A DNA stretch of 64,000 nucleotides, taken from NCBI GenBank assembly GCA_964567945.1, contig CAZMOS010000001.1:1-64000 (forward strand), written 5' to 3'. Under the pieces are notes generated by a model. That model had not been told where the DNA came from. It saw only the letters and a list, made by a program, of their open reading frames with translations, and searched no databases. The position numbers were made by a program, and so were the translations under genes. This document shows, piece by piece, positions 51,283 to 62,600 of the stretch. The stretch's first letter is position 1. Each line of letters starts with the position of its first letter. This DNA is from JAADID01 sp964567945. Lineage in GTDB: Bacteria > Bacteroidota > Bacteroidia > Bacteroidales > F082.

Positions 51283-51423
51283 TGGAAGGAGAGTCCCCGT
51301 TCAGGTGGTGCCGGTAACCGGAGCGCAAGGTAGGGTTCGGGCCTTCTGAAAGTCGAAACAGGAAAGTGATTCTTCTTTTCTTTCAGATACTGCCTCGCGC
51401 ATGGGCCAGCGCTTTCGACCTGG
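51283..51423. other. GC-rich stretch with inverted repeats, possible structured RNA
   Basis: Between AT-rich neighbours lies a stretch of about 140 nt with paired words: CCGGTAACCGG, TCTGAAAG with CTTTCAGA, and GTCGAAA with TTTCGAC. No protein frame is convincing. I could not match it to RNase P, tmRNA, SRP or a riboswitch I know. Confidence 0.35.
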
Positions 51424-51987
51424 TTAGGCCGTCGTATAATTCTCTGAAGTGATCACAGTTGTTTTTATTCCGGGATACAGCGCTTCAATGGTGTCGAATG
51501 ATCTTGGTCTTTTTGGATTATCCCATTTCACTTCAACTGCTTCAAATTTGTTTTCACCCCGGATAATGAAATCTATTTCTGTTTTATTGGTAGTTCGCCA
51601 GAAATTGATTTTTTGCAATCCATAATGATCGTGTGAAAGCAGTTCCGTTAAATAAAAATTTTCGAACAGACTCCCCTTGTCCGTCCTGAGTTCCAATTCA
51701 TTGAAATTATTCAGGATAAAATTTCTGAGCCCCAGATCAAGAAAAGATAATTTCGGGGTTTTTGTTATTTCCTTATGATATTTTTTATGGAACGGGTAAA
51801 TCCTTTTGCAAATAAATGTATGTTCCAGAATATTCAGGTACTCCAGTATTGTACCTCTTGCAACACCCAAAGATTTAGATATGGAATGGACATTCATAAG
51901 ATCTCCGCTTTGCATGGCTACTCTGATCAGGAATTTGTTGAAGGTATCAATATCCTTTAAGCGGATAAAATCTACAAGGTCTTTTTT
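51424..51987 (-). pseudogene. C-terminal fragment of an AAA/DUF4143 ATPase
   Basis: The frame encodes the C-terminal DUF4143 part: DLVDFIRLKDIDTFNKFLIRVA, then a winged-helix-like SKSLGVARGTILEYLNILEHTF, the family motif PKLSFLDLGLRNFILNNF, and the nuclease-like end FWRTTNKTEIDFIIRGENKFEAVEVKWD. The N-terminal ATPase half with its Walker motifs is missing. The frame is closed at 51988-51990 by a TGA just before a run of seven A on the minus strand, where a one-base deletion would restore a short upstream frame. An ATG at 51915 gives 163 residues, but that product would lack the ATPase. Confidence 0.75.
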
Positions 51988-52207
51988 TCACCTCCTTCAA
52001 TATCGCCTGCATCTACAACTCCGCATCCCGACCGGTATTGATGATTTGGGTTTCTACAAACCAAAACATTTTTCAGATTTTTATAATTGTCTCTGAATTT
52101 CCAATTGCATGGATATCGAAGGAAACAGGAAATAATCCTAAAAGTTTATCACAGAATAAATACAAAAATCCCGGATGCCACGATACCTGGAGCAGAATAT
52201 CCAAAAA
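51988..52207. other. Degraded DNA upstream of the DUF4143 fragment
   Basis: All frames are broken by stops. It probably held the lost ATPase half, but too little similarity is left to say so by eye. No RNA gene or palindrome was seen. Confidence 0.4.
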
Positions 52208-53230
52208 CTATTTTTCCAAAGTCGTGGAATAAATGATCGCTTCGAGCTGCCGTAACATATCCCGCTTTTCTTTTGACGGGTAATAAACGTACCCCATAAT
52301 GGTGACAATATGATTGGTTCTCGGGTCAACGAAAGTTACGCTCAGAAACGGGCCGCCCATAAAATCGCCTTCCACTTTCCAGAGTCCCCTGACTTCAACT
52401 GCATATTCCGTGGCAAAATCGGTAACCACCCTGGCCTTGGGCACAATAAATTCCTCATCAACCGACATGTAACTCCCTTCGGTGGACCCGGGAACATACA
52501 GCTTTTGAAAACGATTGGTTCTTGCAATGATGCTGGCTAAAGAAAACTGCGCCGTATCAATATAAGGGTCTTCGAAGATCAGTAAACCCTGGCTGAAAGT
52601 GTTCGTTTCTTTTCTGATCCACATGAAATTGGTATCGGTCTTGGCCACATAATAATCTTTCGGGATGATCATATCGAGCTTAAAATTCTTTTGCACTGCT
52701 TCTGTCACCGGGTTGGGACAGGAAGGGCGGTAAACCGAAAGGATCCTTTCACGTTCGGTATGGCTGTATTTCTGAATAAATGTTTCGGCATTATCTTTGA
52801 ACATCTTCACAAACTCAGCGGCACTGAGAGCTGTAATTGTGATCACTTCCTGGGGTTTTGCCCAGTAATCCGTATAGCTTTCTATTTTCGGCTCCCTGGC
52901 ATTTTTATCAATATTCACAATAAGCAGGTTTCTGTGCTTTTGGAAGAGCTCGCTAAAACTTTGTTTCTGGATATGGGCCAGTTTGAAGATCGGTTCGGGC
53001 TGGTTCAGACCATACTGATCGTGGGCCAGATATTTCCTGATCACCTTTCCGACATTATTTTCCCACTGTTGTTCATTCTGGACTACTACAAGTATTTCAG
53101 ATGTAGAACCCATGGAACGTTCCTTTTTGCTGCTTTTGGTGGTTTCGGTACACGAGGTTACAAAAAAGACCACTGCTAATGAAATCACTGCTGCAAGACC
53201 CCATTTTAAATATTTTCCGGCCATGATCAT
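52208..53230 (-). CDS. DUF4837 family lipoprotein
   Basis: The 340-residue protein has a lipoprotein signal (AAVISLAVVFFVTSC, Cys about residue 27) followed by the DUF4837 domain. Recognisable parts are STSEILVVVQNEQQWENNVGKVIRKYL near residue 42, IIPKDYYVAKTDTNFMWIRKET at about 188-209 and GSYMSVDEEFIVPKARV. The family is confined to Bacteroidota, with one gene per genome as a rule, and its role is unknown; it is probably an outer membrane or periplasmic lipoprotein. An ATG at residue 3 is an alternative start. Confidence 0.9.
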   Translation of the reverse strand: MIMAGKYLKWGLAAVISLAVVFFVTSCTETTKSSKKERSMGSTSEILVVVQNEQQWENNVGKVIRKYLAHDQYGLNQPEPIFKLAHIQKQSFSELFQKHRNLLIVNIDKNAREPKIESYTDYWAKPQEVITITALSAAEFVKMFKDNAETFIQKYSHTERERILSVYRPSCPNPVTEAVQKNFKLDMIIPKDYYVAKTDTNFMWIRKETNTFSQGLLIFEDPYIDTAQFSLASIIARTNRFQKLYVPGSTEGSYMSVDEEFIVPKARVVTDFATEYAVEVRGLWKVEGDFMGGPFLSVTFVDPRTNHIVTIMGYVYYPSKEKRDMLRQLEAIIYSTTLEK

Positions 53231-53279
53231 AGTGTTTACTTACTATAAATAGAAACGAAGAAAAGTATTAAAAAGTATT

Positions 53280-55061
53280 TTAACCCACAACGGCTATTTT
53301 TATTTTTTGCCCCGGTTTTATCCGGTTTGAATTTCGCAGGTTGTTCAGCCGTTTGATCTGCTCAACAGTTACCCCGTCATATTCTTTGGCAATATCCCAA
53401 AGCGTATCGCCTTTGCGAACGATATGATAGAGGTATTTGCCTTGTTTGATGGTGCTTTTGGGCTTTTCGGCAGGCTTGTAAACAATCAGTCTCTGATTGG
53501 GGTGGATGACCGAACTTCTCAGATTGTTCCACTCTTTCAGGTCGGTAACGGTACATTTGTACTTTTTGGCAATGAGGCCGAGGTTTTCGCCCGGTTTAAC
53601 AATGTGTGCCGATTTTTCCGACGAACGAATCACAGGGGTGGAAGCTGTCCTGTAATACTTTGAACTTCCCGCGCCGTAAACCACCAGCTTTTGCCCCGGG
53701 TAAATGGTGTTGCTCCGCAAACGGTTCCACCGTTTCAACTGGCTCACGTAAACATGATACTTTTTAGCAATCAACCCCAGACTTTCACCTCTTCTTACAA
53801 TGTGAATGTTCCGGTCGCGGGCTTTTTTCACCTCCGCCATCAGCTTGTCGTGTTCAATGCCTTTTTTGGTTTTGTAAGCATACAAAGCTTTTTCATTGTT
53901 CAGATAGTCATCCACAAACTGTCGTGGTAACCGGAGGATATACGTTTTTTCGTTGGTGGCGGGAATTATCCCTTTTTTATATTGAGGGTTAAGGAACTTC
54001 AACTGGTCCAACGGTACGCCCATCATTTCGTTCAACTGGTCAAACGACAGTACATCACGGACTGTTACCGTATCAATATTGTAGAAAAACAGGTCGGGGC
54101 GCATGGGATAGATGTTGTGTTCAGCGGCATAGTTCATAATGTAATTTACCGCGATGAAAGCCGGTACATAACCCCTGGTTTCCCGTGGCAGGAAAGGCCA
54201 TACAGCCCAGTAGTTTTTAGTCCCGCCTGCCCGGCGGATGGCGCGGTTTACATTTCCGGCTCCCGAATTGTAGGCAGCCAGTGCCAGCGACCAGTCGCCG
54301 TAAATATCATACAGGTCTCTCAGATGCTCACAGGCGGCAACGGTGGATTTGTAAGGATCAAACCGGTCGTCAACGAGTGAGGTGACTTTCAGCCCGTAAA
54401 CTTTTCCTGTGCCGTACATAAACTGCCACAGGCCTTTTGCTCCGGCACGCGATCCGGCGGTGGGATTCAATGCAGACTCAACCACAGCCAGGTATTTGAT
54501 CTCAAGGGGAACGTCGTATTTGTCCAGTTGTTCTTCGATCATGGGAAAATAGATCTCCGAAAGCCCCATGATCCTTGCAGTCAGATCACGTTTTTTATCA
54601 GCATAAAGCAGGATGAAATTTTTTACTGTCTTGTTATAAGTCAGTTCTATGGGAGTTTCCAGGTTCAGGGCGGCAATTCGTTTTTCATACACCGAATCGG
54701 GATAGTCAGGCACCTCGCCCGGCCTGAACTGCCGATGGTTTAACCCGGTTGTGTCGAGCGTAAAAAACTTTTTGCTGTAAAACTTGACAAAAGCCATGCT
54801 GTCAAGTGCACGTACTATCTGAGAGTCCTGAATGTAAAAAGTGGTATCGCCGTTGGCCAGTTTTATGATCTGCCGTTGCTGTTGGTATTGTAGTGCCTGT
54901 TGTTTGTTTTGCGTCTGTTCCCGAACGGCATTTACCGTATCAACGGTCTGCTCATTAGGTCTTGTCTCCTGCTGTGCAAAAATATCCGGTTGAAAAAACA
55001 GTATGATCAGGGTAATCATAAAAAATGAAAATCGTCCTTTATAATGCTTCATTCCTTTCAT
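53280..55061 (-). CDS. MltD-like lytic transglycosylase with LysM repeats
   Basis: From the ATG at 55061 the protein has 593 residues with a signal peptide (FSFFMITLIILFFQPDIFAQ). A transglycosylase SLT domain (about 180-330) carries the catalytic Glu in AVVESALNPTAGSRAGAKGLWQF and ALAAYNSGAGNVNRAIRRAGG. A LysM-like linker and three clear LysM repeats follow (IHIVRRGESLGLIAKKY, HIVKPGENLGLIAKKY, YHIVRKGDTLWDIAKEY), which bind peptidoglycan. It cuts glycan strands in the periplasm. The frame extends to 55148, but the signal peptide and a -7 box at 55087-55094 favour the later start. Confidence 0.92.
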   Translation of the reverse strand: MKGMKHYKGRFSFFMITLIILFFQPDIFAQQETRPNEQTVDTVNAVREQTQNKQQALQYQQQRQIIKLANGDTTFYIQDSQIVRALDSMAFVKFYSKKFFTLDTTGLNHRQFRPGEVPDYPDSVYEKRIAALNLETPIELTYNKTVKNFILLYADKKRDLTARIMGLSEIYFPMIEEQLDKYDVPLEIKYLAVVESALNPTAGSRAGAKGLWQFMYGTGKVYGLKVTSLVDDRFDPYKSTVAACEHLRDLYDIYGDWSLALAAYNSGAGNVNRAIRRAGGTKNYWAVWPFLPRETRGYVPAFIAVNYIMNYAAEHNIYPMRPDLFFYNIDTVTVRDVLSFDQLNEMMGVPLDQLKFLNPQYKKGIIPATNEKTYILRLPRQFVDDYLNNEKALYAYKTKKGIEHDKLMAEVKKARDRNIHIVRRGESLGLIAKKYHVYVSQLKRWNRLRSNTIYPGQKLVVYGAGSSKYYRTASTPVIRSSEKSAHIVKPGENLGLIAKKYKCTVTDLKEWNNLRSSVIHPNQRLIVYKPAEKPKSTIKQGKYLYHIVRKGDTLWDIAKEYDGVTVEQIKRLNNLRNSNRIKPGQKIKIAVVG

Positions 55062-55086
55062 CGTCAGTCTTTCTAAAAAATCACGG

Positions 55087-55094
55087 CAAAAATA
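55087..55094 (-). promoter_or_regulatory. -7 box of the LysM transglycosylase gene
   Basis: The minus strand reads TATTTTTG (TAnnTTTG), 26 nt before the ATG at 55061. No TTG is seen at -33. Confidence 0.45.
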
Positions 55095-55148
55095 GGTATA
55101 AAATGAAGGGGACGGTTGATCCTGCTTTATTTTATAATGAACAATCAA

Positions 55149-55834
55149 ACGTTAATCAAAACTCTTTTGTTTTATACATTGAACAGGGGAAAAGGTTCAT
55201 TTATTATCAGACTTTATTGCAATGAGAATATTTTTCATGCTAAAGATATTTCCTCCCCCAACCCCCTCTAACTCCCCCGGAGGGGGAGAACTACCCACCC
55301 TGTTTCGTCAGAGTGAAACGATCTATTTTGTTTCTTTGTTTTAGCATTAAACCTTATTTGGTTTAACAATAACATTTTACATAGAATGTGTCATTAGAAG
55401 ATATAAGACCCGGAAGGCGTGCCCGTTTTGCGGGATGACGCTTTTCAGGCAGTTGGGGGACACCAACCGCGGGGGAAGTTTTTTTTCTGTAAATCTTCTT
55501 CGTCATCGAATTACACGAATTACACGAATGGGATTTTTCGCAAGCGAAAAATTAATACTTAAAAATGGCCACAGGATGAATCCTGTGGCCCGGAATTCGT
55601 TCTTTGCCTTCGGCAAGCCGCCGGTGTCCCGAAGGGACTGCCTGAAACCAAGCCGCGGAATTCATTCCCTGGCTTTTCATTTTTATCCCCGTTGTTGGTG
55701 TCCCCACCAACAACATATTTTTTCCCAATATTTAACTAACTATGTTATTCCGATGTTTAATGATGGAAATATTTGGTTTGATTAATTTGGTGGTCTTTAG
55801 GCAGTTGGTGGGGACACCAACTGCGGGGGAATGT
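55149..55834. repeat. Repeat block with GTTGGTG...CACCAAC hairpins
   Basis: Two near-identical direct repeats of about 31-33 nt, AGGCAGTTGG(T)GGGGACACCAAC-(C/T)GCGGGGGAA, lie at 55447-55477 and 55799-55831. Between them are GTTGTTGGTG-TCC-CCACCAACAAC (55691-55714, inverted relation) and GGCCACAGGATGAATCCTGTGGCC (55567-55590). CTCCCCCGGAGGGGGAG is at 55272-55288. A 116-codon frame here overlaps the palindromes and is not credible. The block abuts the SRA-HNH gene. Confidence 0.7.
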
Positions 55835-56536
55835 TTACATTATTTTATCACTTTTTTTCAAATTGTGACGAGCACATAATAGTTGAATATTTTCTGCTTT
55901 TAAAGAAGTACCTCCTTTTGAAAAAGGTAAAATGTGGTCAAAATGTAAATTATCTGTGCTACCACATTGCACGCAACGTCCTTTATCTCTTTTCCAAACT
56001 TCAATCTTTACAGAAGTTGGTATCATTCTATTATGATCTATATCTTTTAGCTCGCTTTTTCTTTTAAGTTTTTGATCAAACGTAAAATCTGTAATAATAA
56101 GTTTAAACTTAAAAACCTTTCTATCATTAGAATTTTCTAGCCAACAGTCGTGAAGTTCAAATACTCCATTATAAACCCAGATACCAGGTTTTATTTTTTC
56201 ATAAACTTTTACTAATTCTGGTGATTGAAAACCATGTTTGTATTTGATTGTGGCGGCTTCAAATTTTCCGTTTTGAGTTAATGTTCCTTTTGGTGTAAAC
56301 CTAGGTTGGCCTTCGGATTTTGGATTGATAGAAACATTCCTGGGTACATCGTGCCCTTCGTAAATTAACACTTTGCCATTTTCTTCAACCTTATCAGCAT
56401 AAGGGGCATTTTTTCTTAAAGACATTAAGATAACGCTTGTCCTACCGTTTACCTGAAAATTCATTCCCCTTTGCAAAGAATAGCCTTCTTCCATACACAT
56501 CTCATTATATGAAATAATATCACCAGGTTTAATCAT
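55835..56536 (-). CDS. SRA-HNH endonuclease (type IV-like, modified-DNA restriction)
   Basis: The 233-residue protein has an SRA/YDG-like N-terminal domain: MNFQVNGRTSVILMSLRKNAPYADKV with VLIYEGHDVPRN at about residues 26-66, and IKPGIWVYNGVFELHDCWLENSNDRKVFKFKL at about 115-146. The C-terminal HNH nuclease carries the zinc pair CVQCG, the catalytic LHFDHILPFSKGG and N...LLCARHNLKK (about 186-230). SRA domains flip out modified cytosine, and HNH cuts DNA, so it probably restricts DNA carrying 5-methyl- or hydroxymethylcytosine. No methylase is next to it, which fits a stand-alone type IV enzyme. The gene is AT-rich and flanked by repeats. Confidence 0.85.
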   Translation of the reverse strand: MIKPGDIISYNEMCMEEGYSLQRGMNFQVNGRTSVILMSLRKNAPYADKVEENGKVLIYEGHDVPRNVSINPKSEGQPRFTPKGTLTQNGKFEAATIKYKHGFQSPELVKVYEKIKPGIWVYNGVFELHDCWLENSNDRKVFKFKLIITDFTFDQKLKRKSELKDIDHNRMIPTSVKIEVWKRDKGRCVQCGSTDNLHFDHILPFSKGGTSLKAENIQLLCARHNLKKSDKIM

Positions 56537-56638
56537 AATATTTTTTTAATTTACGTTACAACGATGAGTATATGCAATATTACACATATTTTCCCTTTGC
56601 TTAATTACTGAACATCATATCACTTTTCACCAACCCCC

Positions 56639-59600
56639 TCACTTCACCACAATCCTCACCCCTTCCGAGTGTGCAGCAAATTCAGGTGCGTAGAACGACT
56701 GGATGGTGGCGATGCCGTTGGAAAAGCTGCCCTGCTGGGTGACCATCAGCGGGTATTCCAGCACGAAAGTCCCTTTGGGCAGATGCCGGATAAAATACTG
56801 CATCGAGACATCGGTCACGCTCTTGTAAAATCCCAGTCCGCCACTGTATGCATAGCCCGAAAGCTGAACAACGGGCTCCAGCGCTGCCGAGCGCATGTCG
56901 GTCAACTGCACGTAATCCATCGCCCTGTCGGTACGTATGATCAGCCGTATAACCACTTTGTCACCGGTTTTCAAAGGACGGCTTTCTTCGATGGGTTTGT
57001 TCACCGGGCCTTTGTCCGTCAGCTCCTGAACGAACATTTGTTTTTCGACAGACAGTGGTGAATCAGCGGTGGTGATCTTGTCAAGGTCTTCAAAATACTG
57101 CCAGTAAGCGCCTCCCCATGCAATGTGGTTGTTGGGGTTGGTCACACGGATATCAGCCATTTCCGGCGTGATCTCTTTGCCGTGCCAGGAAGTTTTGTAA
57201 TAACCGGTACCCGCTTCCGTTTTCATGCCTTCCCTTTCGCCGGGGATTATTTCCGTTTTACCCACTTTCAACTTGACAGGCACATTTTCAGCCAATAGGT
57301 CGGCACCGGTAAACAACAGCCCGTAAACAGCTTCGGCGGTGGCGCTGTTTGTTTTCCAGTGTGTGGTTTGTTTTTGTTTGAGCAGCCATTTTTTCATCTC
57401 TTCCACCGAGCGGCTGTCATTCATTACTTCATCAAATGCCTCAAGCAATATGGCCTGGGCTTCAACGGGAGCCTCGTACCAGCCCCATCCCCGGTTGCTG
57501 CGCCAGTACATCCCCATTTCTTCATTGTGCAACGACCGTTCTTTCAGCGACCGCATGATGGCTTCGGCCGTGTTACGGTATCCCAGCTTGTACAATGTCA
57601 GTGCGGCCATGCCCTGCAGATAATTGTTTTTCTTCAGCCAGTATTTTTTTTCCTGATCCGTATAATAATCAAAAGCTTCACGTATTTCCGTTCGCACCGG
57701 AAACTCATTGATCAGCAGGGAACGGGCATACAGGTATTCGACCTGTAAGCTGCCGGGAATATATTTGCTCATCCCCTTCGGATTATTCTTTTTGAGCTTA
57801 TTGTAGTCCTCCAGCAATTTACCGTCAAGATATTGCACCGCCTTGCGTGTCATGTTTTTAAGTGTGGGATCATCCGTAAAGTCAAGCACGCCTTTGTTTT
57901 TCAGTTTCCCGATTCCCAGTACGACGGATTGCGTGGTATGTCTGTCTTCGCGCATGCCTGAAAACCACGGCCAGGCACCACTGCCCAGTTGTTTGGCTTT
58001 TAGTTTAGCCAGCAGGGTTTCTTTTTCATTGGCCAGCCGGTTCACATCGAACAGGATACCGATGCGCCGTTTTTGTTCCGCTTCGTTTTCCGCCTCCAGT
58101 ATCCAGGGTGTGGCACTCAGCACCAGGTTTTTCAATTCCTGATTTTTTTGGAGTTTGGAATAAAAAGCATCGGGCGTTATCCGTTTCCAGCTTTCAAAAA
58201 CAGACCTGATCTTCGGATTGCTGTTGACAATGAATGCCGACAATGAATTGGCAAAATATCTTTGGAACAAATAACCCGTATTTTCAATTTTCGATTGACC
58301 AAGATAAGGTAATGCCTGGATGGCATACCATGCCGGGTTGGAAGTAAATTCAACGGTAAAACGGTAATTTTTCAGTGATGTGGTTTCACCGCTTTCTTTC
58401 AGTTTTTTAAATACAAAATCTTTTGACTGGTTACCATTAACCCACAAAGGCAATGTTTCGGTAACCAGCATACGGTTGGTAAGCACCGGGATCATCCGCT
58501 CTTCGCCGTCTGTAAATTCGTCAGAGATCGCTTTTATGCGGTAAGCCATCATGTCCAGCCCTTCGGGGATTGCAATATTCCATTGCATCAGGGCGTTTTT
58601 CCCGGCATCCACGCTGATCTCCCGCACCAGCTTTTCGTTTTTGCCGGTCAGGTCAATCTTCTTTTGGGTAACAGGATTGAAAAATTCAATGTTCACCCTG
58701 GCTGTCATCGGTTTCCCGGAAAGGTTGACCAGCTTGGCACTGAAAAACAGCGTGTCCCCCTGACGCACAAAACGTGGCAGATTGGGAATGACCATAAGCT
58801 TTTTGCGGGCTTTGATCTTTTTGATGAGCAAACCTGTTTTCAGGTCTTTCGAATAAGCCAGCATCATCACTTTCCATTCGGTAAGTGCATCCGGCGTTAT
58901 AAAACTGAAAACCACGTTTCCGGCGCTGTCTGTCTGCAACTGCGGGTAAAAAAAGGCCGTCTCGTTGAAGTTGGTCCGCAAAGGCACCGTCAGCTCTTCT
59001 TTCTTTTCTTCAGGAACCTGTTTTTGGTTCTCCTGCTTTGTCTCCTCCGAAGTTGCAGGTTCTTTTTCCGCTTTTTGTTCCAACACCTCCGATCGCGCCG
59101 GTGTTCTTTTCGCTGTACCCGGCACTCCCATTTCCATTACATCCAGCGGGCCGTGATATCCGCCATGCGCATATCCGAACCAGTTTATCCGGGGATACAG
59201 GACTTTGGGGGGACTCAGATAATCCACCGGCTGCCGAAACAACTTTGAACCCCAGCCTGCGCGATAATAGCCCGTTTTCCACATCTGGTCGTTCCGTTTC
59301 GAATGATACAACGAAAAATCCCATTTGTTTGCCCTGAAAACATCAAGAGATGCATCGTACATTCCGGCCAACAGCTCGGTGGCCAGTTTCTCTCCTTCCG
59401 GTCCGGTCACCGTCACCTTCCATTCTTCTTTTTTACCGGGAGTCAGGTAATCACGGTAAGTTTCAAGCCTGATGTCCAGTTTTTTATCTGAAAAAGGAAC
59501 CTCAACCAAATAGGAAGCATGATAAAACCGGTTATAACGGTTTGAATAGACATGGATGGCAAAATTACCCCTGTACTTTTCGAGCACCGGAATATCAATC

Positions 59601-62600
59601 ACTTTCCGGCTGTTTGAAATTTTCAGCCATCCCGAAAGGGTAATTTCATCGCCATTCACCACTTCATAATAAAATTTTGTCTTCTTCGCGGCAGAACCAA
59701 TGACCAGTTGAACCACATCACCCGGTTCGGCTTCCTTGTTGGTAACCGTACTCCAGGCAAGTTCATTCACGGGAAGCTTCCCGGATTGTGTGGAATAAAA
59801 TGTGAAATAATGTTCTGTTTTTATGGTATCATCGTTACGTGTCGTTGTTTGTGCCGTCAGCAGATATTCTCCCGGTTTGGTCTCTGCCAGAAGCTTTTTC
59901 AGAATTTCAACAGTACCTTTAAATTCAATCTTGTCATTATATATCAACACGCGGGGCCATTTTTCTTTTTTATCTTCATTTCCATATACATCATGCGGAA
60001 ACATTTCCCTGAACTTATCCCGGCTGACCTGATTGATGTCCGGCCGGGGCCAGTAGCGTTTTTTCTGAATATAGTCAGGCGGGGTGAGCTGATAAAGAAA
60101 ATAGGTTACCGTGGCATCCACGGGCCGGCCTGAAAGATTTTTGGCTTTCAGTTCAATGCCTTTGTTGTTTTCTTTTTGGATTTCTTTTCCTGCATTAACA
60201 GTCAGGATCACCGATTGGGGGCCCACCATCAGGTTTATCGTTCCCGGGTGCACTTCGCCCGTAATATCTGTTACGTCAGCATAAACAGTGAAATTGCAGG
60301 GGATGGTTTTTTGTCCGTGCAGGTTTTCTGCCGGGGTGGCATTAAAACTAATATCGAAAGAGCCGTCATCATGAGTGGTAGTGGTTCCGTTGGCGATCTC
60401 CACTTCTTTCTCAAACGGGTAAGGGCGGAAACCCCAAAAGTAAGGAACGGGTATTACTTTTCTGACCACGCGATAAGTTACCGATGCTCCAATGAGCGGA
60501 TTGCCTGCATAGTTCATTGCTTTTCCAACGACCGTCACGCGGTCTCCGAACTTGTATTCTCCTTCAATCGTGTCAAACAGAACCTCAAATGTCGGCCGTT
60601 TATATTCTTCTACCGAGAAAACTGCCGTGCCGGTTTTTGTTTTCAGGGTCATCTGTCCGTTCAACTCGCCTGAAGGGATAACAAAAGAACCCTGAAAAGA
60701 ACCGAACTCGTTGGTTGTCAACTGAAGTTTACCCAATTCTTTACGGTTTGTATTCAAAAATCTGGTTTCGGCCTGATATCCTCTTTTGATGCGGACATTG
60801 TTCCCGTTTTTTTCAACCACAATACCTTTGAAATAGACTGTTTGCCCGGGCCGGTATATTGCCCGGTCGGTAAACAGATATGTTTTTGTGCGCCACGTAT
60901 CATTTTTCCGTGGAGCATAAAAGTATTTGTTTCCTGTAGTAAGTAACTGGTCACACCCCCTTTCCAGCAGAAAAGTCACCGGCGTATGTTTTTGCTTATC
61001 CGTAAGGTTTATTTTTATGTAACCGTCAGGATCAGTAAAAAATTCCCCGAAGTACTGGTATTTATTTCTTCTTTTTTCCTTGTTGTAAACTTTCTGATAT
61101 CCTTTCACTGAGACACCTGAGTAGGGCTGTCCTGTTTCACGATCCAGCACATATAATTCTGGATTGCCGTCAAGCGGATTACTTTTTATGAGATAACTCA
61201 AATTTGTGATCCTAAACGGACGGAAAATGATATTCCGTTCATTTTTAAACTCCTGGTCGTCCGACACGATCAATACATAGCGGCCGTTCCCAAGTTCGGG
61301 AACCGCAATTTCCGTTGTGTGGGACTGATGGTCTTTCGTATCCGGCAAAACCACATTCCAGTGTTTTACCGGTTTTGCGTCCATCAACTGCCTGACATCA
61401 TCCCGTTGTACCATCCGGCCCGGATTGACCAAAAGGTCGGGCAGATTCAATTCAACCACCTTGAAATACAGTGTTTTGACATTCCTGAAACGGAGAAAGG
61501 AAAGGAATGGTTTTCCCGATATTTCTGCATCAGGCATTTGCACATTAAATTCCTTACGCAAAATATCACTCATCAGGTTTTTACATTCAACCACGTAAGT
61601 ATCCTGTGGGAATGATTTTACTGCCTCATCACATACTTCCAGGGCTTTGTTCATATCCCGGCGGTGCTCATCACCTTTCAGCGGATTGTAATTTCCTGCA
61701 GACGCGCTGTAACGTGCAGCCAGTATGGCCGATATTCGCACAAACTCCGGTCTGTTCCGGTATTGTTCCCTGAACGCTGACAGGGCTTGTATATAAACCG
61801 AATCTGTCTGGGGCGATTGAACAAAATGTGAATAAACATACTGCAACCGTCGGATGTCAAGGTCAACCAAAGCCGGTATGTTATTTTGTTTCAGATGGAA
61901 GTCAAGCAGATGGCGATACAAACCGAGAATAATGTCTTGGGAAGAAGCCGTGTCGTTTACCTCAAAATCCAGCCTGACAAATTCTTTGGCAGGAGCAAAT
62001 AATTGATAATCGTCAAAGGCGGGAGGCGTGGCAATCCCGGCAAGGTCCGCATCTTGTCCGGAAAAATAATCCACAGCCCGGTTGGCCAGCAAATCGTAAA
62101 GTGATGGCCACAATGTCAATCCGGATGAATCGGTATGTTCAATGAATGGCTTAAAAACCGCAAGATCTGTTTTCTCCAGCTCCTCCCTGTTTTTGAGAGA
62201 AGCAAGGTAATGCTCCCTGATCACCTTATTGAAATGAACGGCATCCCATGTGCGGATATCTCTCTGATCAATTCCGGCCACGGTTCCACGTTCGTTGATC
62301 TGCCAACGGTTTTGCTGGTAATACCATTGATACAGTTCGGCCAGCAGCGAATGCAATATCTGTTTTTCGGGAGGAGAAGCTTTGGAAAGCTCATCTTCAA
62401 AAGTTTCGATGGTTTTCACAATATGGTCTTCCTCAAACCGGCTTTGCATACTGACACGGTAAATGAGCGCCTTGATCTTTTGCTGCTGGTTGCCTTCTTT
62501 TTGAGCAAGCTCATAAATACTGTCAATCACCTGGATGGCAGACCGTGGCAGACCGCTTTTTACAAAATTTTCAACCCTGAACCATTGCCGGTCATAGTTT

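Noticed and set aside
51283..51423. RNase P RNA, tmRNA, group II intron or a known riboswitch
   Set aside because: Some short words recall these RNAs, but no defining conserved core could be matched.
55435..55785. Plus-strand open frame of 116 codons
   Set aside because: It lies inside the hairpin-repeat block and reads through palindromes; not a credible gene.
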